From Chitinophagaceae bacterium (lineage in GTDB: Bacteria; Bacteroidota; Bacteroidia; Chitinophagales; Chitinophagaceae), in contig DOMR01000275.1 in assembly GCA_003509845.1 (NCBI GenBank), positions 10,473 to 66,060 of the forward strand: a DNA stretch of 55,588 nucleotides, given 5' to 3'. The position numbers and the translations under genes were made by a program. Positions 8,697 through 19,800 of this stretch are shown one piece after another (positions within the stretch are counted from its first letter, which is position 1; the number at the start of each line of letters is the position of its first letter). The notes beneath the pieces are model-generated. The model was not told the origin of the DNA. It saw only the letters and a program-made list of their open reading frames with translations, and did no database searches.

Positions 8697-11114
8697 TTAT
8701 TTTAGTGAAACTGTAATTATATATTCTCCTTCGCCTAGTTCAAATTTTCCGGTTTGTACACTTTCTATTTTTTCAGGATTAAAATTTTTATTATTTGATT
8801 TGATTGTGATTTTTTGCGACTGCGTAATAGGTAAAATTATGTCTGCACTACTTTTTGCAGGAATAGTTAATTCGTATTGCACAGTGCCCGACTGTAACTT
8901 CTTCCAGTTGGAAATAATTTTACCGAAGGGTGAGACATAAGAACAGTTTACATATTCCAATGCACCTGGAGTGGACGGACCTATAATAAATTTTTTAAAT
9001 CCTGGATTTTTTGGGTCAGGTCTTATACCTGCCAACCAACGATAGAACCATTCTGTTACCGTTCCAAACATGGGATGAGAATTGGAAAAGGTATCATCAC
9101 TTTCCTTCCAGGTTTCCCACAAAGAAGTGGCGCCATTATCAATCATAAAGCCCCAGCCAGGGTATACTTTACTATTTACAATGTGATAGACAGTATCAGT
9201 AGAGATATTTTCCGAAAGTGCTTCGAGTACATACTTGGTTCCAAAAATTCCGGTGGTAAAATGTCCTGCTGGGCCATTGCGAACCGCACTTAACAAAGAA
9301 TCTTTGGCTGCATTTATTTTATTGGCGGGAATAATTCCATGATAGAGTAAGGTAGAAAATAATGTTTGCCTGTTTATTTTCCCTGTTACCGGCTTATCCC
9401 AGAATTCTGTTTGAATAAGGCCTTTCAACTTTTTTTCTAATCCAGCATACTTCTTTTCACTTGCCGCATCTCCCATTACAACCGCAAATATTTGCATGAT
9501 CCTAGCACATTGTAAATAATGAGCTGTGCCTGTTAATTGCACAGGAACGGGTTGCATTGATTCATGGTCACTCAGTCCATCATTTACTATTCCATCTGGA
9601 TGAATTCTTGCCGCTTTGTCCATCCATTTTTTATTGCGCTCATACATTTCTTTTATCATTGCTGTATCGTTGTAATACAGGAAAAGATTATACTGGGTGA
9701 TGAGAAAAGCAGATTCCCAACTTATCCCGCAATAGTTAATTCCGGTAAATGGCGCCGTATCAACAAACAAAGAATCATTCATCGCATCCACCCAATCATA
9801 AATAGTTTTTCGGTAGAATGATTGCATGTTGAAATTGTAAATAAACGATTCACTAGTTGCATTTAAATCACCGCCATAACCGAATTTTTCTCTTGCAGGA
9901 CAATCAGACTGTACACTGACAAGATTTGAAAGAAATGTTCGTTGCGTTGCTTCCTGAATTGAATTAAGTAATTCAGAAGAAGTTGAAAAGCTATTTTCTT
10001 TTTCAACATTTGAATGAACAAAAAGCCCTTTAATATCAGCAACCGAAGGGATATGATCCAACCCTTTTATTTCCATATACCTATAAACATGGTAAGTAAA
10101 ATCAGGTTTAAACCATGCTTCTTTATCGTCACCGATTATATAGCTATCCCTTTGCCATGCTACATCTGGTGCACCCGGACCACCCACACCTTTTCGTTTA
10201 ATTTGCCCGGCCACTGTTGTCATTGGATTCAATTTTCCATCCTTATAAATTCTTTCTCCAAATCTGAAATGAATGGTGTCGCCTGTTTTTCCAGATAATT
10301 TTATTTTGTAGGTTCCTGTAAAATTGACACCCATATCCACTATATAAATTCCAGCTTCGGGCGAATTTATTTTAATGGGGGTTATTTCATTGGTAATTTG
10401 CACCGGAGGAGAAAAGGCCTCTTGTAATTGTCCGCCCGGAGATGCAACTGTCTTTGCCTCATACCAGGAACGAATGTCATGTCCTACTTTGTTCCATCCT
10501 TTTATTTCTTTGCGTGCATCATAAACAACGCCTAGGTAAACATCGTTTTTAAGCATTGGCCCATAGGTATATTTCCATTTATTATCAGTAACAATAGTTT
10601 CCGTTTTTCCATTTTGATATTTGATAACAAGTTTGGCAAGAAACGCTGGTTTTCCAACAGTCAAATCATTTCTTAAATTTCTTCGACCCCATTTTCGAAG
10701 TGGGAGCGGATTATAAAAACCATTTCCTAATGATACGCCCAAACAATTACTGCCAGAACTTACGAGTGAGGTAACATCATATGATGAATAGTAAATACGT
10801 TTACTAAAGTCAGTCCACCCTGGGTCGAGTTCGTTTTTTCCAACAGTATTACTATTCAAGGTAGCTTTGTAATATCCTGCAGCAGTGATGAAAAGTGTTG
10901 CCTTTTCAATTTTGCTTTTCAATGAAAAATCTTTTCTAAAAAGCGGCGCTGAATGATCAAGATAAAACAAGGAATCGCTAGCAGGAAGTTCACGGCTGTC
11001 ACTAATCCATTGTGCCTTATCATTTTTTTCAAATCCGCCGGTCAGGTTTTGGGCTGAACACCAACTACCCCAAAAAAGTAAAATCAGATTTATTACGAAT
11101 GGTATTTTTTTCAT
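8697..11114 (-). CDS. Alpha-L-rhamnosidase, GH78
   Basis: 805 residues with a signal peptide (1-21, ending CSAQ). Domain order is that of GH78: N-terminal Bac_rhamnosid_N-like beta region (FITAAGYYKATLNS, ELDPGWTDFSKRIYY), a Bac_rhamnosid middle domain (about 240-360), then the (alpha/alpha)6 barrel starting near 380. The catalytic signature is DCPAREKFGYGGD at 404-416, and the downstream block GATSLWETW with SHPMFGTVTEWFYRWLAGI is characteristic. It should cleave terminal alpha-L-rhamnose in the periplasm or at the surface. It lies between DPP IV (14 bp downstream) and a sulfatase (112 bp upstream); that larger gap is the widest inside the operon and could hold an internal promoter, though I see no clear one. 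Some GH78-like proteins act on other deoxysugars, so rhamnose specificity is likely but not proven. Confidence 0.93.
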   Translation of the reverse strand: MKKIPFVINLILLFWGSWCSAQNLTGGFEKNDKAQWISDSRELPASDSLFYLDHSAPLFRKDFSLKSKIEKATLFITAAGYYKATLNSNTVGKNELDPGWTDFSKRIYYSSYDVTSLVSSGSNCLGVSLGNGFYNPLPLRKWGRRNLRNDLTVGKPAFLAKLVIKYQNGKTETIVTDNKWKYTYGPMLKNDVYLGVVYDARKEIKGWNKVGHDIRSWYEAKTVASPGGQLQEAFSPPVQITNEITPIKINSPEAGIYIVDMGVNFTGTYKIKLSGKTGDTIHFRFGERIYKDGKLNPMTTVAGQIKRKGVGGPGAPDVAWQRDSYIIGDDKEAWFKPDFTYHVYRYMEIKGLDHIPSVADIKGLFVHSNVEKENSFSTSSELLNSIQEATQRTFLSNLVSVQSDCPAREKFGYGGDLNATSESFIYNFNMQSFYRKTIYDWVDAMNDSLFVDTAPFTGINYCGISWESAFLITQYNLFLYYNDTAMIKEMYERNKKWMDKAARIHPDGIVNDGLSDHESMQPVPVQLTGTAHYLQCARIMQIFAVVMGDAASEKKYAGLEKKLKGLIQTEFWDKPVTGKINRQTLFSTLLYHGIIPANKINAAKDSLLSAVRNGPAGHFTTGIFGTKYVLEALSENISTDTVYHIVNSKVYPGWGFMIDNGATSLWETWKESDDTFSNSHPMFGTVTEWFYRWLAGIRPDPKNPGFKKFIIGPSTPGALEYVNCSYVSPFGKIISNWKKLQSGTVQYELTIPAKSSADIILPITQSQKITIKSNNKNFNPEKIESVQTGKFELGEGEYIITVSLK

Positions 11115-11226
11115 TTTACGAAATCAGTTTTTGATTCATTAAAGATATTACAGCTTCATTATTGCATGCTCCTTCAATATCTTATTTATTTCATTAAACA
11201 CCAGAATTATTTTTTGTGTTATAACT

Positions 11227-12912
11227 TTATTTTTTTCTTTCCTGCCAATTGATTACCCCAACCCGTGATGCCCATTTTTCATATTTCCCAATCATTTGAC
11301 CTGCAATTGCAGGATAAATAGCAGCAAGATTATTTAATTCAGTTCGATCTGCTTCAATATCGTACAATTCCCAATCATTATTTTTTGAAACCAGTTTCCA
11401 TTTCCCATCCCTAAATCCTCGATTTCCTTCGTGCTCCCATCCGATTGGATTATGCTTAAATACTTTGTTTTCAAATACAGGTCTAATGCTTTGACCTTCT
11501 TTCTTAATAATGGAATTGCCAGAATAAGTTTTTGGATACACTGCTCCTGCAACATCGATGCAAGTTGCCATTAAATCGATGATATGTCCTACCTGATTGG
11601 TTATCCTACCTGGTGATTTTATTCCTGCCGGCCAATGTGCAATTAATGGAGTGGAAATTCCTCCTTCATGGATAAAGCTTTTGAACATGCGAAACGGTGT
11701 ATTACTTGCATTTGCCCATTCAGTGGAATAACTCATGTAAGTTTCCTCAGGCCCGGGAAGGCGCGTCATATCATTTCCAGGTTTATAAACTGTGCCATCA
11801 TTTAATTGAAAAGGAAGCTGTAGAGAGCGCCCCCATTTTTCGTTTATTACTTCCGGACTTCCTCCATTATCAGCCAGAAACAAAATAAGTGTATTATCTA
11901 GTTGGTCCGTTTCTTCCAAAGCTTGGAGCACCTTTCCAATTCCCTGATCCATGCGATCAACCATTGCCGCGTATACTTCCATGCATGCAGCCCACCATTC
12001 TTTATTATCAGTATTTTCCCAGGCAGGTACTTCTTTATCTCGATCGCTAAGTTTCCATTTCGAATCAATAATTCCCATTTTCAACATCCTTTCCATTCGC
12101 TCTTCCCTGACTTTGTCCCAGCCTTTATCATATTTTCCTTTGTACTTTTTAATATCTTCCGGTAGTGCATGAAGTGGCCAGTGAGGTGCAGTATAAGCAA
12201 TATAGCAAAGGAAGGGTTTGTCGTCATCTGCTTTTGCGTGATTCCTTATGAATTCATTGGCATGATCACTAATTGCATCGGTATAATAAAAATCTTTGCC
12301 CGCTTCAATCGGGGTATTATTTCTTGTTAATGTAGAGGGGTTATAAAAACTACCAGCGCCATGGATGGTGCCGAAAAATTCATCAAATCCTCTTTGATTT
12401 GGCCAGTTGTGCTTTGACGTATATTTTTTTTTATCTTCCGGGACCCAGGTTTTCCAGTAATCAACACCTTTTGTTAAATGCCATTTACCCGACATGTAGG
12501 TTTTGTATCCGTTGCTTTTGAGCACCTCTGCAATAGTGACACAATTATTGCTGATGTCGCCCGTATAGGAGGGCACTCCCTGATCCACAGTCATAGCGCC
12601 CACTCCTGTCTGGTGCGCATATAATCCAGTCATGAGGGAAGCCCTCGTAGGACAACATCGAGCAGCGTTATAAAATTGTCTGAACCTTACGCCACCATTT
12701 GCCAGTTTATCGATATTCGGAGTTGCAATTTCACCACCATAACTGCCAATGTCAGAAAATCCCATATCATCGGCAAGAATGATAATAATATTTGGTTTTT
12801 TCTGAGCATTTACAACGCTCGAAAAAATTACAAGAGATATAATCAGCGTAAACAATTTTGGTAGCTTTATCAGCTGAACTATTTTTTTCATTATTCTACT
12901 TTTGTTATTCAT
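11227..12912 (-). CDS. Secreted arylsulfatase-type sulfatase (S1_4-like, CCPTR)
   Basis: 561 residues with a signal peptide (hydrophobic core about 20-35, ending VVNAQ); an in-frame ATG at codon 8 would also suit. The formylglycine motif is C86-C-P-T-R in the string AARCCPTRASLMTG, typical of the S1_4 arylsulfatase group. Metal ligands are in LADDMGFSD and FLADNGG, and GKWHL supplies the conserved Lys-His pair of the active site. The C-terminal part has the usual DGKWKLV and ELYDIEADRTE blocks. The start codon is 2 bp from the stop of the upstream unknown protein, indicating tight co-transcription. The exact ester position removed cannot be read. Confidence 0.94.
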   Translation of the reverse strand: MNNKSRIMKKIVQLIKLPKLFTLIISLVIFSSVVNAQKKPNIIIILADDMGFSDIGSYGGEIATPNIDKLANGGVRFRQFYNAARCCPTRASLMTGLYAHQTGVGAMTVDQGVPSYTGDISNNCVTIAEVLKSNGYKTYMSGKWHLTKGVDYWKTWVPEDKKKYTSKHNWPNQRGFDEFFGTIHGAGSFYNPSTLTRNNTPIEAGKDFYYTDAISDHANEFIRNHAKADDDKPFLCYIAYTAPHWPLHALPEDIKKYKGKYDKGWDKVREERMERMLKMGIIDSKWKLSDRDKEVPAWENTDNKEWWAACMEVYAAMVDRMDQGIGKVLQALEETDQLDNTLILFLADNGGSPEVINEKWGRSLQLPFQLNDGTVYKPGNDMTRLPGPEETYMSYSTEWANASNTPFRMFKSFIHEGGISTPLIAHWPAGIKSPGRITNQVGHIIDLMATCIDVAGAVYPKTYSGNSIIKKEGQSIRPVFENKVFKHNPIGWEHEGNRGFRDGKWKLVSKNNDWELYDIEADRTELNNLAAIYPAIAGQMIGKYEKWASRVGVINWQERKK

Positions 12913-12914
12913 TT

Positions 12915-14600
12915 TTATTTGAACGCAGCTTTCTGATTTGTTACGATTGGAACATAACCTACTTCCATACCCTTTGGAGGCGTAACCAATAATGCAGGAT
13001 CAAGTGCCACCAATTCCCCCATGGTAGGCGGAGCCATGTAATCTCTGTCAATAGGCCATTGCGCATGAACCTTTTCAATGAAAGCCTGTAATTTATCTTT
13101 TTTATCTTGGCTCCAGTTGTATTGTTGGAAAGATGGTTGATCAACAAAACGATACCATGAATAGGTAACTTCAGAGCCGTCAATAAGCTTTACTTTGTAA
13201 GGGCCTGCAGCAGCACCGGGATTGGTCCAGGCTCCTTTGCTAGGAGAAGTATAAGGCTCGCCTGGTTTCGCCAATGCAAACTCTTTGTTCAAGAGATTAG
13301 TTTTAGCAGGTACCTCCGAAGCTGGTATTGCCACCAGTTGATCTCCTTCATGCCTGAAATACCTGGGAAATTTTCCAAATTTTTCGGTTTTAGCATCCAC
13401 CCATTTCAATCCCCAAACATTATCGTTGTAAACCTTTGTATCAAATATTTTTTCCACTCCAATAATTTTTTTACCCTCCTGATCATAACCGGGAGTTCGG
13501 GTGGTTAGGTTTGATTTCCAAGCACCCTTTTCATCGAACCGTCCCGAGCAAGGCTCACCGCCATCTCTCCATGCCTTAAATGTTTCATACAATGCTGCTT
13601 TAGAATAATAAACTACATCTTGAACTAGCATAGTCCTGCCTTGTTTATCAACTGGAAATTGCAACTGCGGTATCTTTGAATAGGTCACCCCCTTTTCATC
13701 CTGTGACTCAAAACAAGGTACCGTATTTATTTCCATAGCACCGCCGCCCATATGGCCTGGCTTGGCATCAAGTCCTCGTCCATATATAAAATCATAATTG
13801 AACAGCTTGCCAATCTTGCTCCAGGTTTCAGGAATATAATAAGCTATCGGTCCTTTGAAATTGGCAGCGCTTAAAAAACAAGTCCAGCTTTGGTCTCCCG
13901 TTGGCGGGTCACCATATGTTGGATCTGTAAAAGGTAAAGCCATGTAGGTATATCCTAGGAATTTACCATTTGGATTGTCCTGAAAAGGCAAAGCATCCGG
14001 TGGAATCAGCAACCGATTACTCAATTGCGCAATGCCCAAGCGATTGTCAGGTAAAGCTTCAGTATCGTAAAAAAATGACCAGCCCGGCGAACCCACTTCG
14101 TAATCATAACATTGTGGTGTTGCATTCATACTGAATTTTGGTGGACCATAGCGAAATCGATTTCCGGCCCAATAACCAAGGCCACCTTCGAGGGTTTGAA
14201 AAACACTACTCCAAGTTGGGCCTCGTTTTGGCCAATTGTCACGAGCAAGCGTTCCAATGGGTGCAAGGGGTTTGTCTTTATTGTCGGAATTGTCGGGCGT
14301 AACCCAGGCTCCGGCCAAACCAATCTGAAACTCGGCAAGCGGTTGGGTAATCAATGGCCATACAGCGGAATAAAAGCCCATTCCGTAACTATAGCTTGAT
14401 TGATCAGCCGGCTTGTCTGCATTATAACTGATGTATCCATGCAGACCGCGAGAATGTTCTTTTACAATTCCAGGTCCCACTTTTTGGGCTTTTTCATCCT
14501 GTGCCTCCAACTGATGAGAAGAAAGCAGCATAAAAAAAACAAAAAAAGACCATTGAAAAAACAATGCCTTACCTGTACCCTTAAAAAATTTACAATTCAT
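12915..14600 (-). CDS. Secreted protein of unknown family (paralogue B)
   Basis: 561 residues with a signal peptide (hydrophobic core about 14-28). No family recognised. It matches the 566-residue protein at 1093-2793 over the whole length: FYSAVWPLI, GGLGYW, LGIAQLSNRLLIPP, TGDQSWTCFLSAANFKGP, AAGPYKVKLIDGS, SWYRFVDQP, RDYMAPPTMGELVALDPAL and PPKGMEVGYVPIVTNQ. The shared core T-G-x-Q-x-W-T-x-F-L followed by NFKGP is the strongest block. Two such proteins in one sulfatase/rhamnosidase operon, each beside a sulfatase, suggest a role in binding or cutting the same polysaccharide. It is 2 bp upstream of the S1_4-like sulfatase gene and 58 bp downstream of the S1_15-like one. A binding protein, glycosidase or lyase are all possible. 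Confidence 0.75.
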   Translation of the reverse strand: MNCKFFKGTGKALFFQWSFFVFFMLLSSHQLEAQDEKAQKVGPGIVKEHSRGLHGYISYNADKPADQSSYSYGMGFYSAVWPLITQPLAEFQIGLAGAWVTPDNSDNKDKPLAPIGTLARDNWPKRGPTWSSVFQTLEGGLGYWAGNRFRYGPPKFSMNATPQCYDYEVGSPGWSFFYDTEALPDNRLGIAQLSNRLLIPPDALPFQDNPNGKFLGYTYMALPFTDPTYGDPPTGDQSWTCFLSAANFKGPIAYYIPETWSKIGKLFNYDFIYGRGLDAKPGHMGGGAMEINTVPCFESQDEKGVTYSKIPQLQFPVDKQGRTMLVQDVVYYSKAALYETFKAWRDGGEPCSGRFDEKGAWKSNLTTRTPGYDQEGKKIIGVEKIFDTKVYNDNVWGLKWVDAKTEKFGKFPRYFRHEGDQLVAIPASEVPAKTNLLNKEFALAKPGEPYTSPSKGAWTNPGAAAGPYKVKLIDGSEVTYSWYRFVDQPSFQQYNWSQDKKDKLQAFIEKVHAQWPIDRDYMAPPTMGELVALDPALLVTPPKGMEVGYVPIVTNQKAAFK

Positions 14601-14658
14601 AATTTGATTTTTTTAATAATGATTCTACCTTTCTAAATACCTTAAACTTCCCTATTTT

Positions 14659-16281
14659 TTACTCAGGGACAGCATACTTTTTTTGAATATTTTGCTTACC
14701 CAATTGCCTCACACGCTCAATTCCAATAGGCTGTCTGTTCAGTGGAGCACTTCGACCACTTGATTTTAATTCTTCCAATAATTTTTGAAGTTCCTTGCGT
14801 TTTTCAGCCTCCTTGAAATACAAGTTTGTCGTTTCTCCGGGATCATCTAAAAGATGGTATAATTGTCCCTGCGCATCAGGTTCAGTTTCAGGTAAAGCAT
14901 AGGTCTTAAGAAAGTCCTCTTCGTAATTATTTCCACCAGATCCTTTGTGGTTGATATATTTCCAATTTCCCTGGCGAATCTGAAATTCTCCCCGAAAATT
15001 CTGAGTCAATAAATAAGGCCTGATAGAGCGCTTCACATCTTGCGTCCCAATCATGGCAGGTAACATGTCATAACTGTCCCTGGCATTGGTATCCTTTAAT
15101 TTAAAATCAACGATAGATGCAACTGTTGCAAATATATCGGTGGTATTGATCATCTGGTTAGATTTTAAACCTGCTTGAAACACACCCGGCCAACGAACAA
15201 TAAAGGGAACTCGGTGCCCCCCTTCCCATGCATCACGCTTCATTCCCCTCCACCCTCCAGAAGGATCGTGCCCGTAATCCTGACGCATCCAATTTACGTG
15301 CAATGTTTCGGCTCCATTATCCGCATTAAAAAGAATAAGGGTGTTATCATCAATACCTAAATCTTTCACCAATGCAAGCATACGCCCTACCAGCACATCC
15401 AATTCCCAAATAAAATCACCACGAGGGCCAGCATTTGTTGCCCCGTTGAATTCAGGAGCAGGAAGGACTGGCGCATGTGCAATTTGTGTTGAAAGGACTG
15501 CGAAGAAAGGTTTTTGAGGAGTATTTTTGCGATGCTCAGTTATAAAACGACGTGTTTTTTCATAAAAGATCAAATCCGCTTCCATAAAATTATACCCCGG
15601 CGACTTCCAGCCTTCGTCATTATCCCAAAGCCATTTACCTCCCAAATTGGGAAGATTGGCACTTTTATGTCTTTCGCTTGCAGGTATGGGAACCATATCA
15701 TTCTCGATGTAGATATATAATGGATCGGTATTTGGACAGTTAGGTGTTATATAAGATTCATCAAACCCTTTCGAATTTGGACCATCAATTAAAGGAGTAC
15801 TTTTTTTATAATCAATCAGCAGCGAGTTCTCAAAGCCCCCTTTCAGCACCTGGTTGTTTTTGTCAACCCAGGTAAGTCCTACATGCCATTTACCGAATAC
15901 GCCCGTCTGATATCCTTTTTGCTTTAGCATTTCAGCAATAGTAAGTGTACCGGGTTTTAAATAGCTTGGCCCCCCTGGACCTTCGAAAGCGCCGCCACCA
16001 CCGCCCGTGGACCGATAAATCTGTTGCCCTGAATAAAATCCGTAGCGAGATGGCGAACAAATTGTGGAGGGACTGTGAGAATCGGTAAACATCACTCCTT
16101 CGCTTGCCAATCTGTCCAAATTAGGCGTATAGTATGCCGACTTTTTATTGTAACAAGAAAGATCCCCATATCCCAAATCGTCTACATAAATAATGATGAT
16201 GTTTGGTAAATCCTGTGCAACGGCATCATGGAATCCATGTAACACACAAAAAAAAGGCAACAAGAATTTAAACTTATTCAT
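14659..16281 (-). CDS. Secreted sulfatase (S1_15-like, CSPSR), first gene of the minus-strand operon
   Basis: 540 residues with a signal peptide (1-22, ending DAVAQ). The formylglycine motif is C75-S-P-S-R, preceded by FTDSHSPSTI, a context typical of S1_15 sulfatases. Asp ligands appear in YVDDLGYGD and FNADNGAET; GKWHVG carries the active-site Lys-His. The C-terminal block QGNWKYINHKGSGGNN is of the usual sulfatase type. S1_15 members include galactosamine/galactose-6-sulfate enzymes and members found in fucoidan clusters, so the substrate here stays open. As the first gene after the 544-bp divergent region, its promoter should lie in 16282-16825. Confidence 0.94.
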   Translation of the reverse strand: MNKFKFLLPFFCVLHGFHDAVAQDLPNIIIIYVDDLGYGDLSCYNKKSAYYTPNLDRLASEGVMFTDSHSPSTICSPSRYGFYSGQQIYRSTGGGGGAFEGPGGPSYLKPGTLTIAEMLKQKGYQTGVFGKWHVGLTWVDKNNQVLKGGFENSLLIDYKKSTPLIDGPNSKGFDESYITPNCPNTDPLYIYIENDMVPIPASERHKSANLPNLGGKWLWDNDEGWKSPGYNFMEADLIFYEKTRRFITEHRKNTPQKPFFAVLSTQIAHAPVLPAPEFNGATNAGPRGDFIWELDVLVGRMLALVKDLGIDDNTLILFNADNGAETLHVNWMRQDYGHDPSGGWRGMKRDAWEGGHRVPFIVRWPGVFQAGLKSNQMINTTDIFATVASIVDFKLKDTNARDSYDMLPAMIGTQDVKRSIRPYLLTQNFRGEFQIRQGNWKYINHKGSGGNNYEEDFLKTYALPETEPDAQGQLYHLLDDPGETTNLYFKEAEKRKELQKLLEELKSSGRSAPLNRQPIGIERVRQLGKQNIQKKYAVPE

Positions 16282-16825
16282 TTTCTTTTCATTTTTTAAA
16301 TAAGGGTTAATGTCAACTTAGTAGTAAGCGGGGGAATAACTACCTCCCATTTTATCATGGTAACCTTATTTATAAATTTAAATAAAAAAATTGCAACTAC
16401 GCTTACCATTTTTTAATCATTGCTTATTAAATATTATGTTATTGTATAAAATCAGTGGCCAAACTATTAATCTCATTATCATAAAATTATGCTCGAAAAT
16501 TTCTTAAAGAAAAAATATCCTTACCCCTTATATACTAAGTAGTTATTACGTAAATAGTTGGATATATTATTTGATTCAACAGCAACTAAATATAGCGTGT
16601 AAGTGATTGTATCAACTTCAAAAAATTTTATCCAACCTTGATAAAAGATATGCGTAGTAAGTATTGCAATTGAAATGATTGCACTATTGGAAAGTTTTAA
16701 TTATTGATTAATTCCTACAAATAATTGATTAAAATACGTACCTCCTCCGACTACAACTTTCAATAACTTAGAACTTGTAAACTACTTAATTGTGTATTTG
16801 TATTTCATAAAATAAATTTCATTGT
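16282..16825. promoter_or_regulatory. Divergent control region between sulfatase operon and first susC
   Basis: This 544-bp AT-rich stretch has no convincing gene. It must hold the promoters of the minus-strand sulfatase operon (start 16281) and of the plus-strand susCD (start 16826). Visible elements are a pair of TTGATTAA repeats 21 bp apart at 16704-16732, an 11-mer TCATGGTAACC at 16355-16365 that recurs upstream of the symporter, and a weak promoter-like TTG (16775-16777) with TATTTG (16795-16800) close to susC. The latter only partly matches the Bacteroidota consensus TTTG / TAnnTTTG, so it is a tentative call. Confidence 0.6.
16704..16732 (+). promoter_or_regulatory. Putative AraC-type operator, two TTGATTAA half-sites 21 bp apart (susC promoter)
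   Basis: TTGATTAA occurs at 16704-16711 and again at 16725-16732, in the same orientation and exactly 21 bp (two helical turns) apart; both copies extend to ATTGATTAA. The second ends 93 bp before the susC start codon. Direct repeats with about 21-bp spacing are the classical layout of AraC-family operators. The same pair recurs upstream of the symporter gene at 26221-26249. That the regulator is the AraC protein at 33887-34774 is inference. Confidence 0.5.
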
Positions 16826-19800
16826 ATGAAAAAAAATCTATCTTTTCTTGTGATGTTTCTGTTACTGATCGTTGCATCTGGGTCTAACGCTTTTGCTCAG
16901 AAACAGGAATTAAGCGGCACTATTTTGAATAGTGACGGATTACCCATCCAATTTGCCTCCATTCAGGTGAAGGGAACCACTCGTGGTTCAACTTCAAATG
17001 AGCAAGGCGAATTTAAAATTACAGCAAGTCCTGGGGAAGAATTACAGGTTTCTTCAGTGGGTTATGCAACGCGTTTGATTAAAGTTGAAAAAGTCACTAA
17101 GCTAGTGATAACACTTACTAATTCAGGGAATAATTTAGGAGAAGTAGTAGTAACAGCCCTTGGAATTACCAGGGCAAAAAAGACGCTTGGGTATGCTATT
17201 CAAAAAATTGACGGATCGCAACTAGACCAGGCAAAAGATAATAATATTATCAACTCTTTATCTGGTAAAGTTGCGGGTGTACAGGTAACAAGTGGTGGTA
17301 GTGCAACTGGGGCGTCCGCAAAAATAGTTATTAGAGGAAACTCTTCTTTTGGAGCGAATTCACCACTTTTCGTTATTGACGGTGTCCCTATTTATAATAA
17401 TGTTACCAACCTCAATGGCGGGGGTGGAGTAGACTGGGGGAATACTGCGAGTGATATTGACCCTAATAATATTGAATCCCTTACCATACTTAAAGGATCA
17501 AGTGCTACTGCTCTTTATGGAAACCGCGCTACCAATGGTGTAATTGTTATTACTACTAAAAAAGGCAGTAAGAATAAAAAAGCAATTGGAGTAGATTTTA
17601 ATTCATCGGTGATAGTTGATAAGGCTTCCTATTTCCCAGCGCTCCAAAATGAGTATGGTGGTGGAAGGAATGGTGAAGAATTTATTTGGAATAGTTACAA
17701 TAAAAAAAACGGCACCAATCTAACCTACAATGATTATGCGAAAAAATTTGCCTACAATTATGTAGATGGAAGAGGAGGTGGGATTAATGATGGCAACCCT
17801 AACAGTTGGGGACCAAGATTGGATAAAGGGCTTTTGCTTGATCAATGGTACTCAGGCAAAAACAGTGCTTTTGTATCTCACCCAGATAATATCAATGCAT
17901 GGTTTAACCCTGGTGTTACATTTAATAATAGTGTTGCTGTAAGTGCAAACGGAGAAAAAGCATCTGGAAGAATTTCCTATACTAACCAGGATACCAAGGG
18001 TATAGTAGACTTTACCGATCAAAAACAAAATACAATATCGGCCAATATGAATCTGAAGCCTTCAGATAGATTGTCTACAGCTGCTAATTTTACTTACCTG
18101 TCTAAAGAAAGTAATAACATACCGAAAAGTGGTTATGACTGGGCCGGTATATTTGGATGGAGACAAAGAGATTTCCCTACACAATATGCAAAGGATCTTT
18201 TTTATGAGAAAGGAAATGCCGGCTATATTTATAATGCAGACAATCCTTTCTATACATTGAGGAACACTATTGGCTTCAAGAGAGACAGGGTTTACGGAAG
18301 TATTAGCTCAGAATACAAAATAAATAGTTGGCTGAAAGCGAATGGAAGTATGGCAATTGATTTCTATAATGAATTTCGCAAAGAAATTACGCAAGCTGGA
18401 ACAGTAAATAATGTTAGATTAAACCGAGGTGGTCAATTCAGAGAAGAGCAGCAATTTAATCAGGAAAGAAACTTTGATTTTACTTTAAATTTTGATAAGT
18501 CATTTGGTGATTTTCGTGTGGATGGGCTTATTGGTGCTAATAAAAGGGATAACAAATTTAGATCAATGACTTTGTCTGCTGCTGATTTAACGGTTGCTGA
18601 TATTTATGCAATATCCAATGTTAAAGGTACTCCCGGCGTAGGTAATTATTATAGTATGTATGAAACGCAAAGTGCCTATTTTGCTGCCAATGGATCCTAC
18701 AAAGACTACCTCTTTCTTGGTATTACGGGTAGAAACGATTGGAGTTCGACGCTTGCTGCAAATAAAAGGTCCTTTTTTTATCCATCTATTAGTCTCGGAT
18801 TTATTGTTACTGAGGCATTTAAATTAGATTTAGAAAAGATATCTTACTTTAAATTAAGGGCTAGTGTAGCACGCGTTGGGGGTGGTACAGATCCTTATTT
18901 ACTAAGTAGAACCTATGCAGCATCCACTTATAACGCAATCTCTTCTTTTAGTCCAACGAGTGTTTTACCTCCCATTAATCTAGAACCTTTTCAAACGTCC
19001 TCCTATGAGTTAGGGGCTGAAATGAAGTTTCTTAAAAATCGCTTTTCACTCGATCTAACTTATTATAATCAGACTACCGTAAACCAGATAATTAATGTAG
19101 GAACATCCAGAACAACAGGTTACGGCAGCATGACTATGAACGCTGGTGAGATTCAAAACTCAGGTATTGAAATAATGTTTCTAGGAAAGGTGCTTGAAAA
19201 GGAATCAGGTTTGAATTGGGACATCAGTATTAACTGGGCAAAAAACAAAAGTGTGGTTAATTCCCTTTACGGTGGCCTTAGCTCATACCAAATATCAGCT
19301 GGATTCGGAGGTGCAACCTTAAGGGGCATTCCAGGTCAAGATTGGGGCATATTGTGGGGACTTCCTTTTGTAAGAAATGCTGATGGAAAAGTGGTGGTTG
19401 ATAATTTGGGAATACCAAAGACTACTAGCGTAGGTGTAAACCTTGGTTCAGTTACACCAGATTGGAATGGAGGTATTACTAATTCGTTTAGATATAAAGG
19501 TTTCAATTTGAACTTCTTGACAGATGTGAGAATGGGAGGTAAATTTTTCAGTACTACTGCTTGGCATTCTTATCCGACCGGTGCTTATGCAGTAACAACA
19601 AAAAATAATGTTCGTGAAACCGGTTTAATCGTTGATGGTGTATTTGATGATGGGAAACCAAATAATGTCCGTGTATCCGCTCAAGATTATTTTAGTGGGG
19701 GTTGGATGTGGAATAACCATGAATACAGTATACTCGACGGCTCATATGTTAAACTTCGGGAAGTAATTTTTGGATATGATTTTAAACTCAAAAAAACAAG

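Noticed and set aside
16412..16419. TTAATCAT as an AraC half-site for the minus-strand sulfatase operon
   Set aside because: It differs from the repeat by one base and has no partner 21 bp away on either side.
16571..16578. TTGATTCA as a third half-site upstream of susC
   Set aside because: It matches only partly and is not in phase with the 21-bp pair.
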